Positions 1-7,366 of a stretch of 64,000 nucleotides of DNA are shown here, piece after piece (position 1 is the first letter of the stretch; every line of letters begins with the position of its first letter). The notes under the pieces are model-generated. The model did no database searches and was not told the DNA's origin. It saw only the letters and a program-made list of their open reading frames with translations. Location: NCBI GenBank assembly GCA_965215145.1, contig OZ244038.1, positions 2,418,001-2,482,000 of the forward strand, written 5' to 3'. The position numbers were made by a program, and so were the translations under genes. The DNA is from G965215145 sp965215145 (GTDB lineage Bacteria; Bacteroidota; Rhodothermia; Rhodothermales; JANQRZ01).

Positions 1-63
1 CTCGGGCGAGGCCGTGGCGACGGCCTGCTGCTGGTACTGCCGCATGGAGTGGGAAGCGCTCAT
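1..63 (-). CDS. fliS: Flagellar secretion chaperone FliS, N-terminal 21 codons (runs off window)
   Basis: Only the first 21 codons are inside the window. Read on the minus strand they begin MSASHSMRQYQQQ and continue AVATASPE. This is the conserved FliS N-terminus, where a Tyr followed by Gln residues precedes a T-A-S-P-E element. FliS binds the C-terminal disordered part of flagellin in the cytoplasm and prevents premature polymerisation before export. Its position directly downstream of fliC agrees. A terminator separates it from fliC and a sigma-28-type promoter lies just upstream, so it is probably transcribed separately. The start is set by the ATG at 63. Identification rests on a short but characteristic segment. 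Confidence 0.82.
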   Translation of the reverse strand, partial: MSASHSMRQYQQQAVATASPE

Positions 64-124
64 GGAACCTGCGGGTTGGGGAGTGCGGGATCGGGCCGGG
101 GCGGTGGGCGCCCTCTTGGCAGGG

Positions 125-153
125 TTATCGGGAACCGGCTGACCGCGCTAAGC
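125..153 (-). promoter_or_regulatory. Sigma-28 (FliA)-type promoter for fliS
   Basis: On the minus strand there is GCTTAG, 15 bases, then CCCGATAA. This resembles the FliA consensus TAAA-N15-GCCGATAA. It ends about 60 bases before the fliS start and lies downstream of the fliC terminator. The same arrangement occurs upstream of fliC. Confidence 0.6.
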
Positions 154-162
154 GGCGCTACC

Positions 163-202
163 GAAAAACCCGCCCCCGGCGCGTCGTGGCGTCGGGGGCG
201 GG
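163..202 (-). terminator. Intrinsic terminator of fliC
   Basis: A 12-bp GC-rich stem (arms 169-180 and 191-202, with one G-U pair) and a 10-base loop is followed on the minus strand by a run of five T (168 to 164). It lies about 60 bases after the fliC stop. Confidence 0.85.
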
Positions 203-260
203 TGGGTCGCGAGCGTCCCTCGGCGTCTCGCGGGTGCTGCGGCGCTTCTGGTCCTCCGGC

Positions 261-1673
261 TTAGCCGAGGAGCTGGAGCACGCTCTGCGGGCCGGAGTTC
301 GCCTGGGCCAGCGAGGCGATGCCGGTCTGCTGGAGGATCTGGAGCTTCACGATCTCCATCTGCTCCTTGGCGAAGTCGGCGTCCTCGATCCGGCTCCGGG
401 CGGCCTCGTTGTTCGTCATGGCCGTCTGGAGGTTGTCGGCCTTGAACGAGAGGCGGCTCTGGCTGTCGCCGATCGAGCCGAGCTGGTCGGAGAGCGTCTG
501 GATCGCCGTGTTGATGGTGTCCATCGAGTCGCGGGCGCCGTCGTTCGTAGCGACGTTGAGGCCGCCGACGTCGGCGGCGACGTCGAAGAAGTCCCCGGCC
601 GAAGCGCCCGCGAAGTCGGCGTTGAAGGAGAGGGCGCCGTCGTTGGAGGTGTAGCCCCCGTCGCCGTTGTAGGTCACGGCGCCGTCGCCGTCGGTGAGGC
701 CGCCGGCGGTGAGGGAGAAGTCGAACCCGTCGCCGATGCCAGCCTCATCGCCGGCCGCGGCGGCGTGGGTGATGTCGAACTGGAGGCCCTTGAAGTTGAC
801 CGTGACGTCGTCGCCGCTGCCGTCACTCAGGTCGAGGTTGTCCTGGACCGTTTCCCACTCGCCGTCGGCGTTCTTGTACTCGAGGCGCATGTCCGCCGCC
901 TTCTGGGCGGCGGTGGCGCTGCCGGCCGCGTTCGTGGTGGCGCGGAACTCGGCGGTCTCCCCGATCTCGAAGGCGTCCGCGCCGGGAGTGAAGGTCGCGC
1001 CCGCCCCGATCCGGTTCTCGGTGTCGGCGGCCTCATCGACGGTGGTGTCGAGCGTGACGGTGTAGTCCTTGGCCGCCGTGCCGGTGTAGCCGGTGAGGGC
1101 GACGTCGCCGGCGCTCATGCCGCTCGTGTCGAGCTCGGAGCCCTCGCCGAGGAGGGCGGCCTTGCTCATCCGGCCGAGCGAGACGTCGAAGCTGTCGGCC
1201 TTCTCGGCGCCGACGTGGAAGGAGAGGCTCGTGCCGGTCGCGTCGTCGGTGAAGAGGTCCTTCCCGTTGAACTCGGCCGTCGAGAGGATGTCGTTGATCT
1301 CGCTGGAGAGCTCGTCGAGCTGGTTCTGGATGGCCGTCCGCTCGGAGTCGCCGAGGGAGTCGTTGGCGGCCTGGACCGTCTTCTCCTTCATCGTCTGGAG
1401 GATGTCCATCACGCTGCCGAGGGAGCCCTCCGCGACGGAGAGCATGCTCTTGGCGTCGCCGACGTTGGCGAGGGCCTGGGCCTGGCCGCGGACGCGGCTC
1501 TCGAGCTTCTTGGCGATGGAGTAGCCGGCGGAGTCGTCCTCGGCCCGGTTGAGCCGGCTGCCGGTCGAGAGCCGGAGCTGGCGCATGGCGAGGTCGCCGT
1601 TGGTCTTGTTCATCGCGCCCAGCGCCTGGAGCGACTGGGTGTTGGTGTTGATGCGGGAGAGATCGCCGAACAT
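261..1673 (-). CDS. fliC: Flagellin
   Basis: 470 residues. It polymerises into the flagellar filament after export through the flagellar type III apparatus. The N-terminal D0/D1 helices (about 1-165) carry typical elements such as RINTNTQSLQA, LSTGSRLNRAEDD and GYSIAKKLESRVRGQAQAL. The C-terminal D1/D0 part (about 380-470) contains SRIEDADFAKEQMEIVK and ends LQANSGPQ-like, as flagellins do. The central portion (about 170-370) is a variable, acidic, surface-exposed region. It has its own sigma-28-type promoter (74-base leader) and terminator, so it is probably expressed late in flagellar assembly. No strong Shine-Dalgarno sequence precedes the ATG. No second flagellin gene is in the window. 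Confidence 0.97.
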   Translation of the reverse strand: MFGDLSRINTNTQSLQALGAMNKTNGDLAMRQLRLSTGSRLNRAEDDSAGYSIAKKLESRVRGQAQALANVGDAKSMLSVAEGSLGSVMDILQTMKEKTVQAANDSLGDSERTAIQNQLDELSSEINDILSTAEFNGKDLFTDDATGTSLSFHVGAEKADSFDVSLGRMSKAALLGEGSELDTSGMSAGDVALTGYTGTAAKDYTVTLDTTVDEAADTENRIGAGATFTPGADAFEIGETAEFRATTNAAGSATAAQKAADMRLEYKNADGEWETVQDNLDLSDGSGDDVTVNFKGLQFDITHAAAAGDEAGIGDGFDFSLTAGGLTDGDGAVTYNGDGGYTSNDGALSFNADFAGASAGDFFDVAADVGGLNVATNDGARDSMDTINTAIQTLSDQLGSIGDSQSRLSFKADNLQTAMTNNEAARSRIEDADFAKEQMEIVKLQILQQTGIASLAQANSGPQSVLQLLG

Positions 1674-1753
1674 GGGGAGCCTCTTGGGGTTGGTGCGTGG
1701 TGGTTTCGGTCTGGGTGCCGGAGGCCAGAGGCGATCCAGCGGGTCACCACCCG

Positions 1754-1780
1754 TTATCGGGGTCGCACCTCGGACTTAAG
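1754..1780 (-). promoter_or_regulatory. Sigma-28 (FliA)-type promoter for fliC
   Basis: The minus strand reads CTTAAG, then a short spacer, then CCCGATAA (14 bases between TTAA and CCCGATAA). It lies downstream of the HDOD gene terminator and gives a leader of about 75 bases before the fliC ATG. It matches the FliA consensus closely in the -10 box. Confidence 0.65.
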
Positions 1781-1790
1781 CTCGGGGGCG

Positions 1791-1832
1791 AAAAAAGGCC
1801 GCGGGCGCCCCGGTCTCCCGAGGCGCCCGCGG
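1791..1832 (-). terminator. Intrinsic terminator after the HDOD gene
   Basis: An 11-bp perfect stem (1799-1809 with 1822-1832) is followed on the minus strand by six T residues (1796-1791). It ends the upstream flagellar transcript 22 bases after the HDOD gene stop and isolates fliC. Confidence 0.88.
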
Positions 1833-1853
1833 TGCGGGGAACCGTCCGCCCCC

Positions 1854-2915
1854 TCAGCCGATCAGGCGGAGCCGAGGCCGGGCCTGCCGGACGGCCTCGG
1901 GGTCCGGCTGCGCCAGCACGCTCACGCACGCCTGCACCGCCTTGCCCTCGCCGCAGAGCCGCGCCACGAGCGCCTCCGCGCAGCCGGCCGTCGGCGCGTC
2001 CTGACGGAGCACCTCGGCCCAGACCGGCGGGAGGTCGCCGCGCCGAGCCGCCCCGGTGCGGACGCCGTACCCGAGGAGCTCGGCGGCGTGGCTCGCGGCG
2101 ACGGTGGCCCGGAGGAGGCACGCCGTGGCCGGCGCGACACCTACGCCCTGGAGGGCCTCCGGGGTGTGGTGCAGCCGGACGACGTCGGTGAGGAGCTCGG
2201 GGAAGGTGGATGCTAACGCGGCCACGACGCCGGCCTCGGTGTGGTTGCACCCGAAGACGAGCCGCTCGTGCTCGCAGCCGTCGTCCGCCGCCACGAGGCC
2301 GTCGAGGGCCCGGTCGCCGTAGAGCGCGGCGGCCTCGCCGGGGAAGTTGTAGACGAGGATGAGCTTGCCGAAGTCGTGGAGCAGCCCGGCGGTGAAGGCG
2401 GTGCCGTTGCGGACGAGGGCGGGGAAGGCGCGGGGGGCCCGGTGCTCGGGGACCTCCTCGACGAGGAACCGGGTGAGGTAGGCGGTGGCGAGGCTGTGGC
2501 GGAGCACGGCGCCCGCGACGCCCGCCGTGGCCTGGGTGACGAGCGGGCGCAGGCGGAGCATGCTCATCCCCGCCACGAGCCCCACCACCGTCACCGGCCC
2601 GAGCAACACGACGGCGCGCTCGGGCGAGGTGACGGTGCGCTGGAGCCCGTAGTAGGCCGAGTTGACGGTCTTCAGCAGCCGCGCCACGATCACGGGGTCG
2701 CGCTCGACCATCCGCGTGACCTCCCGCGCATCGACGTCCTCGAGGTGCTCCATCATCTCGACGGCCTCGACGAGCGTCTGCGGCACCGGCGGGCAGCGGA
2801 GCTCGAGCCGGCCGAGCGTGCCTCGGCCGGCGGGCGCGCCTCGGGGAGCGGGCGCGCCTCGGGGAGCGGGCGCGCCTCGGGGAGCGGGCGCGCCTCGGGG
2901 AGCGGGGGCGGCCAT
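1854..2915 (-). CDS. HDOD-domain signalling protein
   Basis: 353 residues. The HDOD domain (about 35-240) is recognised by PPVPQTLVEAVEMM, ERDPVIVARLLKTVNSAYYG and the LLHDFGKLIL stretch. HDOD proteins are non-catalytic HD relatives, usually cytoplasmic, that act in regulation of motility, the cell cycle or second-messenger pathways; no enzymatic activity is established for them. The start is placed at the ATG at 2915, two bases after the flgL stop, implying co-transcription with the hook-associated genes. Residues 4-27 are four copies of a PAPRGA hexapeptide encoded by a perfect 18-bp tandem repeat. Flagellar operons often have fliW or csrA between flgL and fliC; here this gene occupies that slot. 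Its role in flagellation is inference from position. Confidence 0.88.
   Translation of the reverse strand: MAAPAPRGAPAPRGAPAPRGAPAPRGAPAGRGTLGRLELRCPPVPQTLVEAVEMMEHLEDVDAREVTRMVERDPVIVARLLKTVNSAYYGLQRTVTSPERAVVLLGPVTVVGLVAGMSMLRLRPLVTQATAGVAGAVLRHSLATAYLTRFLVEEVPEHRAPRAFPALVRNGTAFTAGLLHDFGKLILVYNFPGEAAALYGDRALDGLVAADDGCEHERLVFGCNHTEAGVVAALASTFPELLTDVVRLHHTPEALQGVGVAPATACLLRATVAASHAAELLGYGVRTGAARRGDLPPVWAEVLRQDAPTAGCAEALVARLCGEGKAVQACVSVLAQPDPEAVRQARPRLRLIG
2835..2906. repeat. Four perfect 18-bp tandem repeats in the HDOD gene
   Basis: Four consecutive copies of an 18-bp unit (2835-2852, 2853-2870, 2871-2888, 2889-2906) with no mismatch. They encode Pro-Ala-Pro-Arg-Gly-Ala repeats at the N-terminus of the HDOD protein. 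The unit is a multiple of three, so copy-number change would alter only tail length. Confidence 0.95.
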
Positions 2916-2917
2916 CA

Positions 2918-3826
2918 CTAGCGGAGGTAATCGAGGAGGGAGCGCTGCTCCACGGTGGCGAGGGTCTGGAGCGTCGCTTGGAGCTGGACCTGCGCGCGCT
3001 GGATGCCGGCGGTGACCTCGAAGAGGTCGGCGTCTTCGAGCTCGGAGCGGCGGCGCTCGGCCAGCAGCGCGGCGTCGGCGAGCTGGACCTCGGCGGTGCT
3101 CAGCCGGCGGCCCGTCTCGCCGTACTCGCCGGCGACGGCGATGAGGTGGTCGCGCGCCTGCTCGACCTCGCCCACGGCGTCCTCGAGGCCCTCCCCGCTG
3201 CGGAGCGCGTCGGCGAGGGCCTGGAGCGCGCCGGTCACCGTCTGGGCCGGGCCGTCCCCGCCGTCGGCGTAGACGTTGACCCGGTCGCCGGTGACGTTCA
3301 CCGCGAGGTCGGCGTCCGGGCCGATGCGGCGGACGCGGCGCCCGCTGAGGTCGCCCGTGGCCGTGCCGTCGTCGGCGAACGGCCGCTCGTCGGTGCGGTT
3401 GCCGCCGAAGACGTACTCCCCCCCGGTCTGCGTGTTGAGGCGGTCCACCGTCTGCTCCAGCAGCGACTCGACGGTCGTGGCGAGGGCCTTGCGCTCGTCC
3501 TCGCCGTTGGTGTCGTTGAGGCCCTTGAGCCCGGCCTCGTAGGCGCTCACGACGAGCTCGGTGAGTTCGCCGAGGGCCTGGTCGGTGGTGTCCACCCACA
3601 GCCGCGCCGCGCCGACGGTGCGCTGGTGCGTGGTGAGCCGGTCGCCGTGGGCCTCCCAGTGGCGCGCCTGCTCGAAGGCGCCGGGGTCGTCGGAGGGGCG
3701 GTTGACGCGGAGGCCGGTCGCGGACTGCTCCTGGAGCTGCGCGAGGTCGCGGCGGACGGTGTAGAGCGCGCGGTCGGAGGTGCCGACCGAGAGACTGCGC
3801 TGGAACGAGAGCGAGAGCGGGCGCAT
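2918..3826 (-). CDS. flgL: Flagellar hook-filament junction protein FlgL
   Basis: 302 residues from the ATG at 3826 (MRPLSLSFQRSL). FlgL (HAP3) joins the hook to the filament outside the cell. The flagellin-like N-terminus is clear: YTVRRDLAQLQEQSATGLRV followed by the PSDDPGAF motif typical of FlgL. The C-terminus (EDADLFEVTAGIQRAQVQLQ, ending SLLDYLR) matches the terminal coiled coil. An in-frame ATG 19 codons upstream (3883) sits inside a palindrome and would add a segment not found in FlgL, so the internal start is preferred. Upstream is flgK (67-base gap); downstream the HDOD gene starts within two bases. Confidence 0.94.
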   Translation of the reverse strand: MRPLSLSFQRSLSVGTSDRALYTVRRDLAQLQEQSATGLRVNRPSDDPGAFEQARHWEAHGDRLTTHQRTVGAARLWVDTTDQALGELTELVVSAYEAGLKGLNDTNGEDERKALATTVESLLEQTVDRLNTQTGGEYVFGGNRTDERPFADDGTATGDLSGRRVRRIGPDADLAVNVTGDRVNVYADGGDGPAQTVTGALQALADALRSGEGLEDAVGEVEQARDHLIAVAGEYGETGRRLSTAEVQLADAALLAERRRSELEDADLFEVTAGIQRAQVQLQATLQTLATVEQRSLLDYLR

Positions 3827-3846
3827 GGGGCAGGGCGTTGCGTACG

Positions 3847-3880
3847 GCGTGTTTCGTGTTTGTCCCAACACGAAACACGC
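3847..3880. repeat. Perfect 14-bp inverted repeat between flgK and flgL
   Basis: Arms 3847-3860 and 3867-3880 are perfect reverse complements around a 6-base loop. There is no T-run on either side, so it is not a classical terminator. It sits in the leader of flgL and could attenuate or stabilise the mRNA. Confidence 0.8.
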
Positions 3881-3893
3881 CACACGGAATAGG

Positions 3894-5264
3894 TCAGATG
3901 GCGAACAGGGTGTCGAGGAGCTCCTGCGCGGTGTCGAGCACGCGGGCCGAGGCGGCGTAGGCCTGCTGGTACTCGATGAGCCGGGTCATCTCCTCGTCGA
4001 TGATGACCCCGGAGACGCCCTGCGCGAGCGCATCGAAGTGGCCGACGAGGGCGTCGGCGGCGGCGGCGCTGGCGGAGGCCTGCTGCAATCGGCTGCCGAC
4101 GGCCGCGACGATGCCGCTCGCCTCGTCGTCGAAGCCGGCGCGGAGGTCGGCGATGGCGAGGGCGGTGGTGGCGTCGCCGGAGGCGTCGGGGGCGCCGGCC
4201 AGCGCGATGGCGGCGGGGTCGTCGATGTCGGAGGAGCGGCCGATGCTGGCGGCCGTCGTGCCGGCGGGGTCGAAGAAGTCGAGGCCGGTCTGGCCGTCGA
4301 GGCCGAAGCCGGCGGTGTGGGCGGCGTTCACGTCCTCCACGAGCCCAGCGGCGAGGGCGTCGAGGTCGGCGCGGGTGGCGGGGATGTCGTCGTTGAGCGT
4401 GCGGAGCCAGCCGCCGAACCGGCCGCCCCCCTCCTCGCCCGGCTGGAGCTCCACGTCGGTCCCCTTGAAGCGGACGCTGTCGGCGGCGGCGTCCGGCGGG
4501 CCGACGTGCTCGACGCCGAGCGTCTCGGACCCCTGCACGACGGCCATCCCCTGCACCGTCACCGTGTACGTCCCGTCGGGCTCGACGGCGACGCGGGTCG
4601 GCGCGAGCTCCGAGAGCGCGGCGACGGCCTGGTCGCGGGCGTCCTCGGCCGCGAGGTCCGGCGTGCCGGCGGCCTGACCGAGGCGGACGGCCTCGTTCAG
4701 CGCGGCGACCTCCTCGACGAGCCCGTTGAACTCGGCCACCCCGCCCTCGAGCAGCGTCCGGGCGTCGTCCTCGGCCCGGGTGAGGTCGGCGTCGTGGCGG
4801 TGGAAGGTGGCGGCCAGCGCGTCGGTGCGCTGCTGGAGCACGCCGCGGACGCCGGGATCGGTGGGGTTGTCGGCGGCGTCGCTCCAGGCGTCCCAGAACG
4901 CCGTGAGCGAGGCCTGCAGGCTGCCGTCCGTGCCGACGGCGAAGAGGCCCTCGATGGTGCTCCCGAGGCGGACCTCCTCGTCGGCCGCGCCGAGGTCGGA
5001 GCGGGCGTCGCGGGCGGCGGCGTCGAGGAGGCCGTCGCGGACGCGCTCGTAGCTCTGGACCGAGACGCCGGCGCCGGTGAACGGGCCGGCCGGCGGGCCG
5101 ATGTGGAGGCCGCTCGTGACGAGGCTCTCGGCGCGGAGCCCGAGCCGCTGGCGGCTGTACCCCGCCGTGCCCGCGTTGGCGATGTTGTGCCCGACGGTCT
5201 GGATGGAGGCTTCGAGGACGCCGAGCGATTGGCGGCTCGTGCGGATGAGGCCGAATAGACCCAT
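3894..5264 (-). CDS. flgK: Flagellar hook-associated protein FlgK
   Basis: 456 residues from the ATG at 5264 (MGLFGLIRTSRQSLGV). FlgK (HAP1) is the first junction protein on the hook tip. The N-terminus has the axial-protein signature with SIQTVGHNIANAGTAGYSRQ (N-x-A-N-x-x-T-x-G-Y-S-R). The C-terminus has GVIIDEEMTRLIEYQQAYAA and ARVLDTAQELLDTLF, the conserved FlgK end. It is near the short end for FlgK, reflecting a reduced central domain. Fourteen bases separate it from the flgN-like gene upstream, consistent with chaperone-cargo pairing. Confidence 0.96.
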   Translation of the reverse strand: MGLFGLIRTSRQSLGVLEASIQTVGHNIANAGTAGYSRQRLGLRAESLVTSGLHIGPPAGPFTGAGVSVQSYERVRDGLLDAAARDARSDLGAADEEVRLGSTIEGLFAVGTDGSLQASLTAFWDAWSDAADNPTDPGVRGVLQQRTDALAATFHRHDADLTRAEDDARTLLEGGVAEFNGLVEEVAALNEAVRLGQAAGTPDLAAEDARDQAVAALSELAPTRVAVEPDGTYTVTVQGMAVVQGSETLGVEHVGPPDAAADSVRFKGTDVELQPGEEGGGRFGGWLRTLNDDIPATRADLDALAAGLVEDVNAAHTAGFGLDGQTGLDFFDPAGTTAASIGRSSDIDDPAAIALAGAPDASGDATTALAIADLRAGFDDEASGIVAAVGSRLQQASASAAAADALVGHFDALAQGVSGVIIDEEMTRLIEYQQAYAASARVLDTAQELLDTLFAI

Positions 5265-5278
5265 GGCGGTGTCGGCGC

Positions 5279-5818
5279 TCAGCCGGTCTGGTTTAGGAGG
5301 CCGCGTGCGGGGGCACCGTCGGCGGAGGCGCCAGCGGCGGTGTAGACGCGGGCCGGGCGCTCGGCGCCGAGGCCCTGCCAGGCCTCCAGCGTCGCCTGCC
5401 CGAGCCGGGCGGCGTAGCGGACGGCGAAGGCGAGCGCCTCGCACCGGTCGCCGGCCGTGGCGGCGAGCCGTCGCACGTGGTCGCGGGCTTCGAGGAGGTC
5501 GCGCCCGCCGTCGGGCAGGCGGCTCGCCACGGCGTCTAGCGGGGCGTCCTCCGGTTCCCCCACGCTGCGCGCGAGGGCGGCGAGCCGCGCGGCCCGCTCC
5601 CGCCCCGCCCGGTCCAGCGCGGCGACGGCCTCGGCGGTGTCGAGGCCGCTCTCCTCGAAGGCGTCGAGCGCCCCGTCGCGGAGCGCGGCGAGCTGCCCAT
5701 CGGCGCAGGCCGCGAGGTCTTCGAGCGCTTCGGCCTCGTCGGCGAAGGCGGTGAGGAGGGCGTTCATCGCGGGGTCCGTCATGGCCTTCGTGGGGTCGGC
5801 GGGCGGGGCGGTGTGCAT
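5279..5818 (-). CDS. flgN: FlgN-like flagellar export chaperone
   Basis: 179 residues if started at the ATG at 5818. In-frame ATGs at 5782 and 5768 would give 167 or 162 residues and fit the usual FlgN start better. The protein is alpha-helical and acidic, with a predicted helical hairpin (FADEAEALEDLAACADGQL, then alternating Leu/Ala heptads) as in FlgN chaperones. Sequence conservation in this family is low. Assignment depends mainly on size, helicity and position directly upstream of flgK and flgL, the cargo of FlgN. It would act in the cytoplasm, delivering FlgK/FlgL to the export gate. Confidence 0.68.
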   Translation of the reverse strand: MHTAPPADPTKAMTDPAMNALLTAFADEAEALEDLAACADGQLAALRDGALDAFEESGLDTAEAVAALDRAGRERAARLAALARSVGEPEDAPLDAVASRLPDGGRDLLEARDHVRRLAATAGDRCEALAFAVRYAARLGQATLEAWQGLGAERPARVYTAAGASADGAPARGLLNQTG

Positions 5819-5861
5819 CACAGTTGTCGGGGCGAGTGGGGCGGGATGAAGCGGCGCGGCG

Positions 5862-6197
5862 TCACGCCCGGCCGCCGAAGACCTCCAGGAAGTCGGGAGC
5901 GTCGGTGGGCGCCTCGGTGGGCTCGCCCGGCTGCCACTGGCGCAGGAGGAGGTCGCGGAAGCGGAGGGCACCGGTCTCGACGAGCTCCTGTGTGAGCGCG
6001 TCCGTCATCGCGTCGCGCTGCTGGTCACTCTGCGCGGCCGGGAGGGTGCTGCCCTCGCTCTCGAAGAGGTCCTTCGTCATCACCTCGACGAACTGCCGGA
6101 CGAGGAGGGCCTCGAACTGCTCGGCCGCTTCCTCGGGCGTCCGGGGCTCGCCGCCGGGGGCCGCCGCGAGGTCAACCGGGAGGGCGTCAATCCGCAT
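5862..6197 (-). CDS. flgJ: FlgJ rod-binding domain protein (no muramidase domain)
   Basis: 111 residues from the ATG at 6197 (MRIDALPVDL); an upstream ATG at 6230 is possible. The core EEAAEQFEALLVRQFVEVM, followed by a DQQRDAMTDALTQELVETGA-type segment, is the FlgJ N-terminal rod-binding domain. It caps and promotes rod assembly in the periplasm. The glucosaminidase domain of enterobacterial FlgJ is absent, as in many non-gammaproteobacterial flagella, so another enzyme must open the peptidoglycan. It lies between flgI and the flgN-like gene. Confidence 0.88.
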   Translation of the reverse strand: MRIDALPVDLAAAPGGEPRTPEEAAEQFEALLVRQFVEVMTKDLFESEGSTLPAAQSDQQRDAMTDALTQELVETGALRFRDLLLRQWQPGEPTEAPTDAPDFLEVFGGRA

Positions 6198-6233
6198 AGA
6201 ATCAGGTTTGGCTAATGGCGGTACAGTCATTAC

Positions 6234-6254
6234 GAACTACGAACTGCGGACTAC
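6234..6254. repeat. Short degenerate heptanucleotide repeat between flgI and flgJ
   Basis: Three consecutive 7-mers (GAACTAC, GAACTGC, GGACTAC) occupy the gap between the flgI stop and the flgJ start. The array is short and degenerate. Confidence 0.45.
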
Positions 6255-7366
6255 AGAATCACCAGCTCGCCCTGGAGGGCGCCGGCGCGGGCGAGGGCCT
6301 GGAACACCGAGATCACGTCGCGCGCGGCGAGGCCGAGCTCGTTCAGCGCGGCGGCGAGCTCGGCCACGTCGGTGTTCGGGGGGAGGACGACGCTCCGGGC
6401 CGGGGCCTGGTCCACGTCGGCCGCGCCGGCGGCGGTGGCGACGGTCTGCCCGTTCGAGAGCCCGTTCGGCTGCGAGACCACGGGGTCGAGCTGGGTCGAG
6501 ATGACGAGGCTGCCGTAGGTGATCATCACCTCGCTGATCCGGACGTCGCCGCCGGCCACCACGGTCCCCGTCCGCTCGTTCACGACCACGCGGGCCGGGA
6601 CGTCGACGCCGACCTCGAGGGCTTCGAGCGCGGCCATCAGCCCGGTCAGCCCCCCGCTCGGGATCGAGACGCGGACGAGGCCGGCGTGGACGGCGGTGGC
6701 GGAGGCGGGGAAGCGCCCGTTGACGGCCTCGGCGATGAGGGCGGCGTTGGTGAAGTCGGGGCTGCGCAGGACGAGGCCGGCCGTCGCGGCGTCGAGTGTG
6801 AGCGGCGGCGAGGCGGTGACGAGGCCGCCGCCGGGGACGCGGCCGGTGTTGGTCGGGCCGGTGCGGGTGCTCGACCCGGCGCTGGCGGCGAGCAGCGTCC
6901 CCGTCGAGACCGGCCCCTGCGCGGTCACGTAGACCGCCTCTGAGAGCGGGTCGAGCAGCGGCGTCTGCAGCAGCACGCCGGCGGCGAGCGAGCGGGCGTC
7001 GCCGAGGGCGGAGACGGTGACGTCGATGCGGCTGCCCGGCCCGGCGAAGGGGTCGAGCGTGGCGGTCACCATGACGGCGGCGGCGTTGCGGGCGCCGAGC
7101 TGCGTGGGGTCCACGCGGATCCCGAACCGCTGGAGCATGTTGGCGATGCCCTGGACGGTGTAGGGCGAGCCGGAGCGCCCGCGCGCCCGGTCCCCCGTCC
7201 GGTCGAGCCCGACGACGAGGCCGTAGCCGACGAGCTGGAGCGGGGCGGCCCCTTCGAGCACGACGAGGTCCTTCAGCCGTGCCGACGCCGAGGGTGGGGC
7301 GTCCTGGGCCACGGCGACGGTGGAGGCGACGGAGAACATCACGAGGACGAGGAGGGCGCGGTTCAT
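6251..7366 (-). CDS. flgI: Flagellar P-ring protein FlgI
   Basis: 371 residues from the ATG at 7366. A Sec signal peptide (about 1-20, ending VAVAQ) precedes the mature protein. FlgI motifs include ARLKDLVVLEG, LVGYGLVVGLDRTGD, QGIANMLQRFG and RVVVNERTGTVVAGGDVRIS, and the C-terminal DVISVFQALARAGAL. It forms the periplasmic bushing in peptidoglycan. The start ATG overlaps the flgH stop in an ATGA, indicating translational coupling. Presence of P- and L-ring genes confirms a diderm envelope. Confidence 0.97.
   Translation of the reverse strand: MNRALLVLVMFSVASTVAVAQDAPPSASARLKDLVVLEGAAPLQLVGYGLVVGLDRTGDRARGRSGSPYTVQGIANMLQRFGIRVDPTQLGARNAAAVMVTATLDPFAGPGSRIDVTVSALGDARSLAAGVLLQTPLLDPLSEAVYVTAQGPVSTGTLLAASAGSSTRTGPTNTGRVPGGGLVTASPPLTLDAATAGLVLRSPDFTNAALIAEAVNGRFPASATAVHAGLVRVSIPSGGLTGLMAALEALEVGVDVPARVVVNERTGTVVAGGDVRISEVMITYGSLVISTQLDPVVSQPNGLSNGQTVATAAGAADVDQAPARSVVLPPNTDVAELAAALNELGLAARDVISVFQALARAGALQGELVIL

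Noticed and set aside
186..2216. Long open frame on the plus strand opposite fliC
   Set aside because: It is antisense to fliC and its terminator and promoter. Its composition (Val/Gly/Ala/Arg-rich, no domain) is typical of GC-rich shadow frames.
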